This document shows, piece by piece, positions 21,067-28,248 of a DNA stretch of 28,250 nucleotides (positions are counted from its first letter, which is position 1; every line of letters starts with the position of its first letter). The position numbers and the translations under genes were made by a program. A model generated the notes under the pieces. That model was not told where the DNA came from and ran no database searches. It saw nothing but the letters and a program-made list of their open reading frames with translations. Location of the stretch: positions 1 to 28,250 of the forward strand of contig JAEZGJ010000058.1 in assembly GCA_023416965.1 (NCBI GenBank), given 5' to 3'. This stretch comes from Pseudomonadota bacterium (GTDB taxonomy: Bacteria; Pseudomonadota; Alphaproteobacteria; Rhizobiales; Phreatobacteraceae).

Positions 21067-22179
21067 TTGAAGATCGCACTCGTGAGCGACTGGTTCGTGC
21101 CGCGCCTCGGCGGCATCGAGCTGCAGATGCGCGATCTCGCCCTGGCCCTGCGGGAGCGTGGGCACCAGGTCCGCGTCATCTGCGGCGTCCCCGGCGAGGC
21201 GGAGGTGGACGGCATCCCGGTCGAGCGCCTGCCCGGGCCGCGGCTCCCCGGCTTCGGCATCGCCTTCACGCCCGCGGTCTTCTCGGCGCTCAGGACCGCC
21301 GTTGACGCCGGCGGCGGCGACGAGGTCGTCCACGTCCATTGCGGCAACGTGGCGCCCATCGCCCACCATGCCGTGCAGCACTGCATCCGCAGGCGCATCC
21401 CGGCCGTCGCCACCTTCCACTCGGTGCTGAAATACTATGACCTGCCGCTCATGGCGCTGAACGCGCTGCACGGCTACGGCCGCTCCGCCGTCCGCTTCAC
21501 CGCGGTCTCGACGGTGGCCGGCGCGGCGCTGCGCCCGTTGCTCGGCGACAGGGCCGTCACCGCCATCCCCAACGGCATCGACCTGGCCTGGTGGCGTCGC
21601 CCGGAGGACCTCGCGCCGCGGACCGGTGGGCCGGTCGAGTTTGTCTCGGTGACGCGGCTGCAGAAGCGCAAGCGGGCGCGGTGGCTGGTCAAGGCCTTCG
21701 CCGCGGCCGTGGCGCACCTGCCGCCCGGCGCGGCGCGGCTGACCATCGTCGGTGACGGCGACGAGATGGCCGCCATCGCGGCCATCATCCGCCGCGCCGG
21801 CATGGAGGACCGCATCCGCCGAGCCGGCCGCGAGACGCGCGAGGCGATCCGCGAGAGGCTGCAGCGCGCCGACGTCTTCCTGCTGGCTTCCCGGCTCGAG
21901 GCCTTCGGCATCGCCGCCCTCGAGGCGCGCGCCGCCGGCCTTCCCGTCGTCACCATGGCCCAGTCGGGTGCCCGCGACTTCCTGAGGGACGGGGAGGACG
22001 CCATCCTCGCCGGCGACGACGGCGAACTCGCCGCCGCCATCCGCCGGCTCGTGGAGGAGCCGGCCCTGCGCGTCAGGCTCGGAGCCGCCGCCGCCCTGCC
22101 GCCGGCCGGCGTCGACTGGAGCGAGGTGGCGCCGCTCTACGAGGCGGAATATGCCGCGGCGCGGGCGGTGCTCGCTTAA
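21067..22179 (+). CDS. GT4 glycosyltransferase (PimA/PimB/PIG-A-like)
   Basis: 370 residues, GT-B fold. Start TTG 21067 with GAGAG upstream; the protein then begins KIALVSDWFVPRLGGIE, the donor-side glycine loop of the family. IPNGID (167-172) and LQKRKR lead into the nucleotide-sugar domain, and E278AFGIAALE286 is the E-x7-E motif of retaining GT4 enzymes. Relatives include mycobacterial phosphatidylinositol mannosyltransferases and eukaryotic PIG-A, which puts GlcNAc on phosphatidylinositol. In this cluster it could glycosylate inositol on PI or IPC, using GDP-mannose, UDP-GlcNAc or another donor. Its TAA overlaps the convergent UPF0104 TAA on the shared bases 22176-22179. It is co-directional with the ceramide reductase gene. 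Confidence 0.9.
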   Translation: MKIALVSDWFVPRLGGIELQMRDLALALRERGHQVRVICGVPGEAEVDGIPVERLPGPRLPGFGIAFTPAVFSALRTAVDAGGGDEVVHVHCGNVAPIAHHAVQHCIRRRIPAVATFHSVLKYYDLPLMALNALHGYGRSAVRFTAVSTVAGAALRPLLGDRAVTAIPNGIDLAWWRRPEDLAPRTGGPVEFVSVTRLQKRKRARWLVKAFAAAVAHLPPGAARLTIVGDGDEMAAIAAIIRRAGMEDRIRRAGRETREAIRERLQRADVFLLASRLEAFGIAALEARAAGLPVVTMAQSGARDFLRDGEDAILAGDDGELAAAIRRLVEEPALRVRLGAAAALPPAGVDWSEVAPLYEAEYAAARAVLA

Positions 22180-23171
22180 GGCTCGTCGAGCCGCCGCTGG
22201 CCCTTGTCGTCCTGCGGCAGCGCCCAGCCGAGATAGCCCAGGCTCACCAGCGAGGCGACGAAAAGCACGCCGTGGTGGATCAGCGCCGCGGCGGTGGCGA
22301 GCGGCAGCGGCACGCCGAGATACTGGTAGCAGAGGATGACGGTCGCCTCGAAGACGCCGAGGTGGCCGGGCGAGACCGGCGCCATGGTCGCGAGGTCGAG
22401 GGCGGCCACCACCAGCACCGCTGCGGCCACCGAGGGCTCGATCCCCACCGCCACCTGCACCGTCATGACCATCAGCACCTCGGCTGCGGTCTTGGCGAAG
22501 GTCAGCAGCACCACCGCCGTGCCGAGGACCGGGTCGCGCAAGGGCTCGAGATGGTCGACGAAATCGGCGACATGGCCGACCAGTTGCGCCGGGCGCGGTG
22601 ACAGGCCGATGCCGAGCCGGCGCAGCCGGTTGCCGCCATGGGCGGCGACGAGCAGCGCCACGGTCACCAGCGTCATGACGCCGGCGAGGGCGAGGAGGCC
22701 GGAGCGGATCCAGTCGGGCACGGGCACGAGCAGGGCTGCGAGCGACAGCGTCGCCACCTTGCCGATGCCGGTGACGAGCTGGTCCACCGTGTAGAGCGAA
22801 GCGGCGGCGGAGGCCGGCAGGCGGCCGCGCACGATGAGGAAGCCGACGGAGGCGACGACACCGGTCATCGGCAGCGAGGTGTTGGCCGCCCCGCTCAGCG
22901 CCGTCACCTGCGCCATGCGGGCGAAGCTCGGCCGGTGCGCCTTCGGCGCCAGCAGCTGCCATTGCAGGATCCAGAACGGCCAGCCCGCCAGCGAGGCGAA
23001 GACGGCGACGAGCGCCCAGTGCCACTTCGCCCCGGCGAGGGCGGCGATGACCTCGGCCCAGGGCAGCGCATAGGCGGCGATGCCGGTGAACAGGGCCAGC
23101 ACGCACCAGCCGAGGACCCACCACAGGCGCCGGGATGGCGGCGCCGCAACCTCGGTGACGGGGGCGGTCAT
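22176..23171 (-). CDS. UPF0104/LPG_synthase_TM membrane protein, flippase-like
   Basis: 331 residues, about eight membrane helices. It has the pattern of the UPF0104 family (the membrane half of MprF/lysyl-PG synthase, archaeal AglD-related): a short cytoplasmic start, WPFWILQWQLLAPKAHRPSF, an ALSGAANTSLPMTGVVASVGF region, AALDLATMAPVSPGHLGVFEAT and a C-terminal PLATAAALIHHGVLFV. These proteins are proposed to flip lipids or lipid-linked sugars across the inner membrane; the biochemical role is not settled. ATG 23171 overlaps the deacetylase stop (ATGA). A role in flipping the glycosylated sphingolipid to the periplasm before Lpt-type export is plausible. The longer frame that reads upstream to 23852 is a shadow of the deacetylase gene. 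Confidence 0.82.
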   Translation of the reverse strand: MTAPVTEVAAPPSRRLWWVLGWCVLALFTGIAAYALPWAEVIAALAGAKWHWALVAVFASLAGWPFWILQWQLLAPKAHRPSFARMAQVTALSGAANTSLPMTGVVASVGFLIVRGRLPASAAASLYTVDQLVTGIGKVATLSLAALLVPVPDWIRSGLLALAGVMTLVTVALLVAAHGGNRLRRLGIGLSPRPAQLVGHVADFVDHLEPLRDPVLGTAVVLLTFAKTAAEVLMVMTVQVAVGIEPSVAAAVLVVAALDLATMAPVSPGHLGVFEATVILCYQYLGVPLPLATAAALIHHGVLFVASLVSLGYLGWALPQDDKGQRRLDEP

Positions 23172-23923
23172 GCGGCTGCGCCTTTCAGCTGGGCATCCTT
23201 CACCTGCGCGCCGAGGTTGCGCATGGTCATGAAGGTCGCCCCCCGCCCCTTGAAATAGCCGATCACCGAGGCGAGGGCGTCGAGCGCCGGTTGTCCCGTC
23301 CGGAAGCGGCAGTCGTAGCGCAGGCTGGACTGGCGGAAGTCGACGAATTCCCAGGGGTGGACGAAGAGCACCACCGGGTCGGGCAGCCGCCCGAGGAAAT
23401 ATTCGCGCAGCAGCTTCGGGATGCGCAGCGCGCTGGAGGTGATCGAGGCGGGGATGCGGACGAGGCCCGGGGCGTTCTCCTCGCCCGGCACGTCCTTCTT
23501 GTAGCGTGCCTGCGAGGAATCGAGGACGAAACCCTCGTCCTGGAGCAGGTCGAGATAATGGCCGGGAAAGCGCAGGTAGGGGGCGCGGAACGAGCTGATC
23601 TCGGCGAAATCGCGCAGGCGCCTGGTCGAATCCTGGATCTCCCAGCGGGCGCTGTCCTTCGACATCCAGTCGAAGCGCTGGTGGGTGACGCCGTGGCAGG
23701 CGAGCTCGTGTCCGCCGTCGACCACGGCGGTGACTGCGGCAGCATGCAGCCGGGCCGTCTCCCCGGTGGTGAACCAGGTGACCGGCACCGCCTCCCGGGC
23801 GAAGAGATCGAGGAGGCGCGGCGCCCCTTCCGTGACCCCCCGCCACGTCCACAGGAACGGCGGGCAGTCGGGTTCCATGTCGACGGTGAGCGCGACGCGC
23901 AGGGGCGGGAGAGGAGCGGGCAT
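23168..23923 (-). CDS. CE4 (NodB-like) carbohydrate deacetylase
   Basis: 251 residues, no signal peptide, so probably cytoplasmic. The catalytic Asp sits in TVDMEPD (D15) and the metal histidines in ACHGVTH (H77, H81), preceded by VTWFTTGE; RAPYLRFPG and VVLFVHPWEF (later motifs) complete the polysaccharide-deacetylase fold. It removes N-acetyl or other acyl groups from a sugar. Immediately after it comes the flippase-like gene (ATGA overlap). With the GT4 gene nearby, a GlcNAc-to-GlcN conversion on a lipid-linked sugar, parallel to PIG-A/PIG-L in GPI synthesis, is conceivable; PIG-L itself is a different fold (CE14). Acceptor unknown. Confidence 0.87.
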   Translation of the reverse strand: MPAPLPPLRVALTVDMEPDCPPFLWTWRGVTEGAPRLLDLFAREAVPVTWFTTGETARLHAAAVTAVVDGGHELACHGVTHQRFDWMSKDSARWEIQDSTRRLRDFAEISSFRAPYLRFPGHYLDLLQDEGFVLDSSQARYKKDVPGEENAPGLVRIPASITSSALRIPKLLREYFLGRLPDPVVLFVHPWEFVDFRQSSLRYDCRFRTGQPALDALASVIGYFKGRGATFMTMRNLGAQVKDAQLKGAAA

Positions 23924-23945
23924 GGCCGCGCTCTTAGAGCATTTC

Positions 23946-23974
23946 GCAGGCGAGGGGGAGAGGCCCTCGCCTGC
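23946..23974 (-). terminator. 11-bp hairpin between two minus-strand genes
   Basis: A perfect stem GCAGGCGAGGG / CCCTCGCCTGC with a 7-base loop lies between the secreted-protein gene and the deacetylase start. It probably stops transcription arriving from the secreted-protein gene, 56 bases upstream. A T tract is not seen. A GCTCTTAGAGC palindrome follows at 23930-23940, resembling the edge of common Hyphomicrobiales intergenic repeats. Confidence 0.55.
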
Positions 23975-24029
23975 ACGGCGGCCGCCCGGGTCTACGGTGG
24001 ACAGCCGCCGTTGTCCGGGTGTGCCGGGA

Positions 24030-24677
24030 TCAGTTGCGCGTATGCGGCAGCGAGGAATGGTGGACGACCAGCCGCAGCCGTCCCTCGCCGTCCTTCACGA
24101 ACTGCCAGGTCTTGTCGACGGTGGTCACCCGGCCGTTGCCGTCGGTCATGCTGACATTGCCCATGGTCGTGGCGGTGTTGCCGGCGATGAAGACGGCAGC
24201 GTCCTTCACCTCGCAGGACTTCCAGCCGTTGAGGGCGAAGCCGCTGTCGTTCGGGAAGGCGGGGTCTCCGCCGACGAAATAGGCGAGGGCGCCGGCACGG
24301 GTGGTTCGAAAGGTCTGCGGCGCCAGGGTGAGGGTCGGTTTGAACAGCACGGCGCCGAGCTGGTAGCCGTAGGCCGCGTCGATCACCTTCTCCGCCAGGG
24401 CGCGGGCCGCGGGGCCTCCCTGCGTCGCGTGGGTCTGGGCGATCTGGACGAGGGCGTCGCACCATCCCTTCTGGGCGGCCGCGAGTTCGGCCGGCGTGAT
24501 CGCCTGGTTGACGACGGCCGGTGCATCGGCAGATCGCGACACCGTGGCCGAGCCTGCGCAGAGGCCGCCGAGGGCGACGAGCGCAGCGGTCGCCCGCAGC
24601 AGGTTGCGCACCAGCCGTCGCGTCGCCGGGGATTCGAGGGAAATAGGACTGCTCAGCGCCATCACCAGGGTCTCCAT
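24030..24677 (-). CDS. Exported NTF2-like protein, often mis-named phosphoribosyl-AMP cyclohydrolase
   Basis: 215 residues from ATG 24677 (ATG 24662 also possible). A signal peptide lies at about 20-48 (LLRATAALVALGGLCAGSA). The mature part, with ITPAELAAAQKGWCDALVQI, AYGYQLGAVLFKPT, TRAGALAYFVGGD, a glycine-rich DSGFALNGWKSCEV and LRLVVHHSSLP, matches a family of small secreted proteins carrying a database name from HisI, although none of the HisI zinc motifs is present. It is probably a periplasmic ligand-binding NTF2-like protein. Function unknown. A hairpin separates it from the deacetylase gene, so membership of the sphingolipid system is doubtful. Confidence 0.75.
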   Translation of the reverse strand: METLVMALSSPISLESPATRRLVRNLLRATAALVALGGLCAGSATVSRSADAPAVVNQAITPAELAAAQKGWCDALVQIAQTHATQGGPAARALAEKVIDAAYGYQLGAVLFKPTLTLAPQTFRTTRAGALAYFVGGDPAFPNDSGFALNGWKSCEVKDAAVFIAGNTATTMGNVSMTDGNGRVTTVDKTWQFVKDGEGRLRLVVHHSSLPHTRN

Positions 24678-24816
24678 CACGGATCTGCCAGTCGGAGGAC
24701 CGGCTTGCTCGATGTGCAGCGCGACGGTAGAAGTTGATCCTCGGCGTCGGAAGTCAAAATGCTGCAGAGATCTTCGTGGCCTCGAAGAGGATTGATCAAT
24801 TTCTTCGGTGTTGTCG
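24678..24816. promoter_or_regulatory. AT-rich divergent region with ATTGATCAAT palindrome
   Basis: This gap and the first bases of the next gene (about 24725-24865) are clearly AT-richer than the rest of the window. It includes a 10-base perfect palindrome ATTGATCAAT at 24791-24800, which could be an operator for the divergent regulator-like gene. TTGTCG (24811-24816) and TATTAT (24834-24839) are 17 bases apart and could be a promoter giving a near-leaderless transcript from ATG 24844. Confidence 0.4.
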
Positions 24817-25725
24817 ATGAAATTTGGAAATGTTATTATTGAAATGGATAAAATTGCTACGTATCTGACGCCGGATTACGAAAGGGCAATCGCGCATTGC
24901 GCCGGCTCCATCCTGCGGCTCCACGCGGGCGAGCGTATCGTCAACAAGATCTTCGGACGTGCGGCGCAGTCTCATGCCGCCGGTCTTCTGCTGGTCATGG
25001 CTTCGGAGGCCCGCCTCGGTCTCGGCAGCCGCCCCACCCTCGGCGTCATCCAGAAGGCCATCGGCAAGCCGCGCACCATTGCCGCCTTCATCGCCCTGCT
25101 GCGGTTTTCCGGCTTCGTCTCCGTGGAGGCCGACCCCGACGATCGCCGCAGCCCCTTCCTCGTCCCGTCCGAGCGGCTGCAGGCGGGCCTGAGCGAATGG
25201 CTCGCCCATCACATGCTGGCCGGCGAGATCATGGGTCTGGTCCCGTCCGGCCTCGCGGCACGCATGCGCGCCGATCCCGACTACCGCACGGCCATGTTCG
25301 CCGCCTCCCGGCAGGTGCTCGAGCGCAGCCGTGCCGCCATGGCCGGCCCCGGCGCCGCCGCATGGTTCGACGCCTTCGACTGCGGCGACCGTATCGCCCT
25401 GGTTCTGCTCGACAGGCACTACAGCGAGGCGCTGCGGACGGGAGAGGCCTTCGCCTTCTCCAGCCGCCAGACCGCCGCGCTGATCGGCATTTCCCACGGC
25501 CACGTCCGCAATGTGATCAATGCCGCCGCCGAGGCGGGCTACCTCACCTTCGTGGGGCAGCGTGACCGGATTGTCCTGTCGCCGCGCATGCTGCGCGAGT
25601 TCGGCCTCTGGCACGAGCGGTTCTGGACCTGGGTGGGCGAGGCCGCCAGGTCCGCCCAGCACCTCGCCACGGCGCTACCACCAGTCCCGGAAGGCGGCGA
25701 TGGCGGCGAGGTCGTTCGTCCCTGA
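24817..25725 (+). CDS. Putative transcriptional regulator with two winged-helix-like parts
   Basis: 302 residues from ATG 24817; GTG 24808 and ATG 24844 (MDKIATYL) are other starts. I do not recognise a named family. The N-terminal part has LGVIQKAIGKPRTIAAFIALLRFSGF (read in parts) followed by VEADPDDRRSPFLVPSERL, like the recognition helix and DRR wing of MarR proteins. A second HTH with FSSRQTAALIGISHGHVRNV and INAAAEAGYLTFVGQRDRI (roughly residues 210-250) resembles a GntR/Crp-like winged helix. Two DNA-binding elements in one chain suggest a tandem wHTH regulator. It is divergent from the secreted NTF2-like protein. It may control that gene or the sphingolipid cluster. Its 3' end overlaps the convergent glycosyltransferase gene by 51 bases. 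Confidence 0.6.
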   Translation: MKFGNVIIEMDKIATYLTPDYERAIAHCAGSILRLHAGERIVNKIFGRAAQSHAAGLLLVMASEARLGLGSRPTLGVIQKAIGKPRTIAAFIALLRFSGFVSVEADPDDRRSPFLVPSERLQAGLSEWLAHHMLAGEIMGLVPSGLAARMRADPDYRTAMFAASRQVLERSRAAMAGPGAAAWFDAFDCGDRIALVLLDRHYSEALRTGEAFAFSSRQTAALIGISHGHVRNVINAAAEAGYLTFVGQRDRIVLSPRMLREFGLWHERFWTWVGEAARSAQHLATALPPVPEGGDGGEVVRP

Positions 25726-26511
25726 CCGGTTGGGGCCGAAGGTGAGGGCGGCGAGGTCGGAGGCCTCCGTCTCGATCGGCAGGCCGCGCCCCGGAATGAC
25801 CAGGCGCGAAACGCCTCGCCTGGCGAGATGCCCGGCGAACCAGACGTCGTCGACGAAGCGCAGGCCAGGCTCATGGCCCGAGAAGTCGTGCACCGACGCG
25901 TCGAAGGCGCCTGGCGGCACCAGATAGCCCCAGGTGCCGAGGAGGATGTCCACCGGCTCCGGCGCGGCGAGAGCGGTCGCGAAGATGTGCGGGAAACGCT
26001 TGGGATGGGCCCCCGGCACGATGCGCCAGCCGCGCCAGCCGATGGCGGCGCCAGGCAGGCGGCGGTGCCAGGCAAGCAACTGCTCGATGAAATCGGCGGG
26101 ATAGATGACGTCGTCGTCGACCACGACGATCGCCGCCTCCGGCTCGGCGAGAAGCGCCGGCAAGAGCTTGGTGGCAGGCCCCTGGTCGGTCGTGTCGAGC
26201 ACGTCGACACTGGGGAAGGGCGGTTCGAGGCGCGGATAGGGCAGGCCCGACCGCCGCGACACCTCCGGACGGGCGAGGATGATGCGGTCGGCGGCCACCG
26301 TCTGGTCGAGGAGGCTGCGGAACACCGGTGTCAGCCTGTCCATGCGCTCGGGGACCGTCGTCAGCGTCACCACGAGTCGCTCCGGCCGCGGCGGGGAGGG
26401 GGGCCGCGCCGGTGGTGTCTCCCGCATCAATTTGCGTGCCCGGGCATGATCCTGATAGAGCCTAGCCGGCGTCATGCGCCGGAAGCGCATCAGCGCGTTG
26501 CGGATCATCAT
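25675..26511 (-). CDS. GT-A-type glycosyltransferase-like protein
   Basis: 278 residues, from ATG 26511 (ATG-ATG pair). After a basic, Pro-rich N-terminus, RLVVTLTTVPERMDRLTPVF opens a nucleotide-sugar fold; TTDQGPATKLLPALL and VVVDDDVIYP (DDD 132-134) form the metal-binding DXD region, typical of GT-A enzymes. GGT-like end motifs are not obvious. It is probably a retaining or inverting sugar transferase acting in the cytoplasm; donor and acceptor are unknown. It is divergent from the CDP-alcohol phosphatidyltransferase gene (109 bases). In this cluster it may extend the inositol-sphingolipid glycan. The 3' end overlaps the regulator-like gene on the other strand, an antisense arrangement. 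Confidence 0.72.
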   Translation of the reverse strand: MMIRNALMRFRRMTPARLYQDHARARKLMRETPPARPPSPPRPERLVVTLTTVPERMDRLTPVFRSLLDQTVAADRIILARPEVSRRSGLPYPRLEPPFPSVDVLDTTDQGPATKLLPALLAEPEAAIVVVDDDVIYPADFIEQLLAWHRRLPGAAIGWRGWRIVPGAHPKRFPHIFATALAAPEPVDILLGTWGYLVPPGAFDASVHDFSGHEPGLRFVDDVWFAGHLARRGVSRLVIPGRGLPIETEASDLAALTFGPNRSGTNDLAAIAAFRDWW

Positions 26512-26620
26512 GGCCGGCGGGCCGGGGCGGTCCGGAAAGTGGGGCGCATCTCGGCCTCGGCTCCTTTCGGGGTGAGGACGGGCTCATAGCACCGCACGCG
26601 GCAAACGGGGAGCCGGGTTG

Positions 26621-27319
26621 ATGTCGGAAAGCTGGGTCTCGCGGCTTCTCGCGAGCCTTGAACGGGGCGCCTCCCTCCAGGACGTCGCCCGCAGTGCGTC
26701 CTTCGCCGGAACGCTGGCGAAGGTGGCTTCGCTGCTGGCGCGCACCGGTGTCACGCCCAATACGCTGACGCTGCTGTCGCTGCTGCCGGCCCTCGTCTCC
26801 GGCGTCCTCGCCGCCTATGGCGCCTTCGGCTGGTCGACGCTGTTCCTGCTGCTCTCCGGCGTCTTCGACATGCTGGACGGCCCGCTCGCCCGCTCCACCG
26901 GCACGGTCAGCCGCTACGGTGCCCTGCTCGATTCGACCGTCGACCGCATCACCGACGCCGCCCCGCTCCTCGGCCTCACCGTCTTCTACGCCACCTCCGG
27001 CTGGATGGCCGTCGTGCCGGCCTTCACCCTGCTCGCCGCCTATACCGTCTCCTATGTCCGGGCGCGCTGCGAGGGCCTGAAGGTGCAGCTGCCGCCGCTC
27101 TGGATGCGCCGCGGCGACCGCATGGTGCTCATCGCCCTGTCCCTGCTCCTCGGCGTCCTGTCGCCTTCCATCGCCCTCGCCGGCATCGGCCTCGTGGGCG
27201 TGCTGAGCCTCCTCGCCGCGGCCGATGCGCTCCGCGTCGCCCGCCACGTCATCGACGCCCGGGTGCCGGAGGTGCGCGCCGTGGCGGACGCCCCGACCGG
27301 CCGCGACACCGCCGCCTGA
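26621..27319 (+). CDS. CDP-alcohol phosphatidyltransferase, probable PI-phosphate synthase
   Basis: 232 residues from ATG 26621, with GGGGAG upstream; a TTG one codon earlier is less likely. The full CDP-alcohol phosphotransferase motif is present: D83-x2-D86-G87-x2-A90-R91-x8-G100-x3-D104-x3-D108 (DMLDGPLAR then GALLDSTVD). About six membrane helices. Enzymes of this class join CDP-diacylglycerol to glycerol-3-P, serine, or inositol-3-P. With inositol-3-phosphate synthase and a PgpA-type phosphatase in the same cluster, the likely product is phosphatidylinositol phosphate, as in mycobacteria and Bacteroides. A PgsA role cannot be ruled out by sequence alone. It is followed after 8 bases by the PAP2 gene, so they form one unit. 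Confidence 0.88.
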   Translation: MSESWVSRLLASLERGASLQDVARSASFAGTLAKVASLLARTGVTPNTLTLLSLLPALVSGVLAAYGAFGWSTLFLLLSGVFDMLDGPLARSTGTVSRYGALLDSTVDRITDAAPLLGLTVFYATSGWMAVVPAFTLLAAYTVSYVRARCEGLKVQLPPLWMRRGDRMVLIALSLLLGVLSPSIALAGIGLVGVLSLLAAADALRVARHVIDARVPEVRAVADAPTGRDTAA

Positions 27320-27327
27320 GACCTCCC

Positions 27328-28248
27328 ATGATCGACACCGCCCGGACGCGCCTGACGGACCTGTGGGGCCGCTGGTGGCTGGCGCCGCTGGCGCCCGCCC
27401 TCTATGCCCTCGCCATGGTCCCGGCCGGGCAGTTCCGGCCCGAACACGCGCTGATCGGCGGCCTGGTCCTCATCCTCGGCCTCTTCAACCGCACCACCCA
27501 GCGTATCACCGCCGCCCTCTATCCCGGCGTCCTCGTCGCCATCGCCTCCGACGCCATGCGCTTCGTCGTGCCGGTCTTCGTCACGCCGGAGCGGGTCCAT
27601 GCCTGCGACCTGCGCGCCCTCGAGCTGAAGCTCTTCGCCGTGGCGCCGGACGTCACGCCGGGCGACTGGCTGCAGCAGCACACGGCGCCCTTCTGGGACG
27701 TCTTCTTCGCCGTCCCCTACGCTGCCTTTCTCTATGTCGTGCCGGTCTATGCGCTCTATCTCTTCGTCCGCGACCGGGAGCGCATGGCGCTGTATCTCTG
27801 GGCCTTCGCCATCGCCCATGCCATCGGCTTCGCCATGTGGCTCATCGTGCCGGCGGCGCCGCCCTGGTACGTCCGCATGAACGGCTGCCTCGTCGACGTG
27901 AAGGCCGCCGCCAATGCCGCCGGCCTGCTGCGCGTCGACGATCTCTTCGGCATGACCTATTTCAGCCAGTTCTATGCCCGCGCCGCCAATGCTTTCGGCG
28001 CCATGCCCTCCATGCACGTCGCCTTCCCGCTGATCAGCCTCTTCGCCGCCCTCGGCCGCGCCACCTGGCGTACCTGGCCGCTGCACCTCTTTTACGCTAC
28101 GACCATGTTCATAGGCAGCGTCTATCTCGACCACCACTGGATCCTCGACGGCATTGCCGGCGCCGTCGTGGCGCTCGCCGCTGTGTGGATCGCGGCGCGG
28201 CTCCTCGGCCTGCCCTGGCCCTGGCCGCCGCATTCTTCGAAGCCCTGA
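27328..28248 (+). CDS. PAP2/Aur1-like phosphotransferase, probable inositol phosphorylceramide synthase
   Basis: 306 residues, about six membrane helices. Motifs run WLIVPAAPPWYVR (171-183), FGAMPSMHVAFPL (223-235) and GSVYLDHHWILDG (263-275). H230, H270 and D274 match the His-His-Asp set and spacing of yeast Aur1 (H255, H294, D298 from memory), and GAMPS-H is the Aur1-type sequence and not the SGH form of plain phosphatases. The predicted reaction is transfer of phosphoinositol from PI to ceramide, giving inositol phosphorylceramide and diacylglycerol, on the periplasmic side. It is encoded directly after the PI-phosphate synthase gene. Alternatives are a simple lipid phosphatase or a transferase using another phospholipid head group. 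It is complete; the stop is 2 bases from the window end. Confidence 0.85.
   Translation: MIDTARTRLTDLWGRWWLAPLAPALYALAMVPAGQFRPEHALIGGLVLILGLFNRTTQRITAALYPGVLVAIASDAMRFVVPVFVTPERVHACDLRALELKLFAVAPDVTPGDWLQQHTAPFWDVFFAVPYAAFLYVVPVYALYLFVRDRERMALYLWAFAIAHAIGFAMWLIVPAAPPWYVRMNGCLVDVKAAANAAGLLRVDDLFGMTYFSQFYARAANAFGAMPSMHVAFPLISLFAALGRATWRTWPLHLFYATTMFIGSVYLDHHWILDGIAGAVVALAAVWIAARLLGLPWPWPPHSSKP

Noticed and set aside
20176..23124. A 982-codon open frame on the minus strand
   Set aside because: It is antisense to the cerR-like and GT4 genes, has low-complexity Gly/Ala/Arg/Asp composition and no family motifs; long empty frames are expected at this GC content.
22176..23852. UPF0104 protein with a 227-residue N-terminal extension
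   Set aside because: The extension reads the deacetylase gene out of frame; ATG 23171 with ATGA overlap is the start.
23168..23923. Deacetylase as nodulation NodB
   Set aside because: No other nod genes, no nod box and no lipo-chitooligosaccharide enzymes are present; only the CE4 fold is shared.
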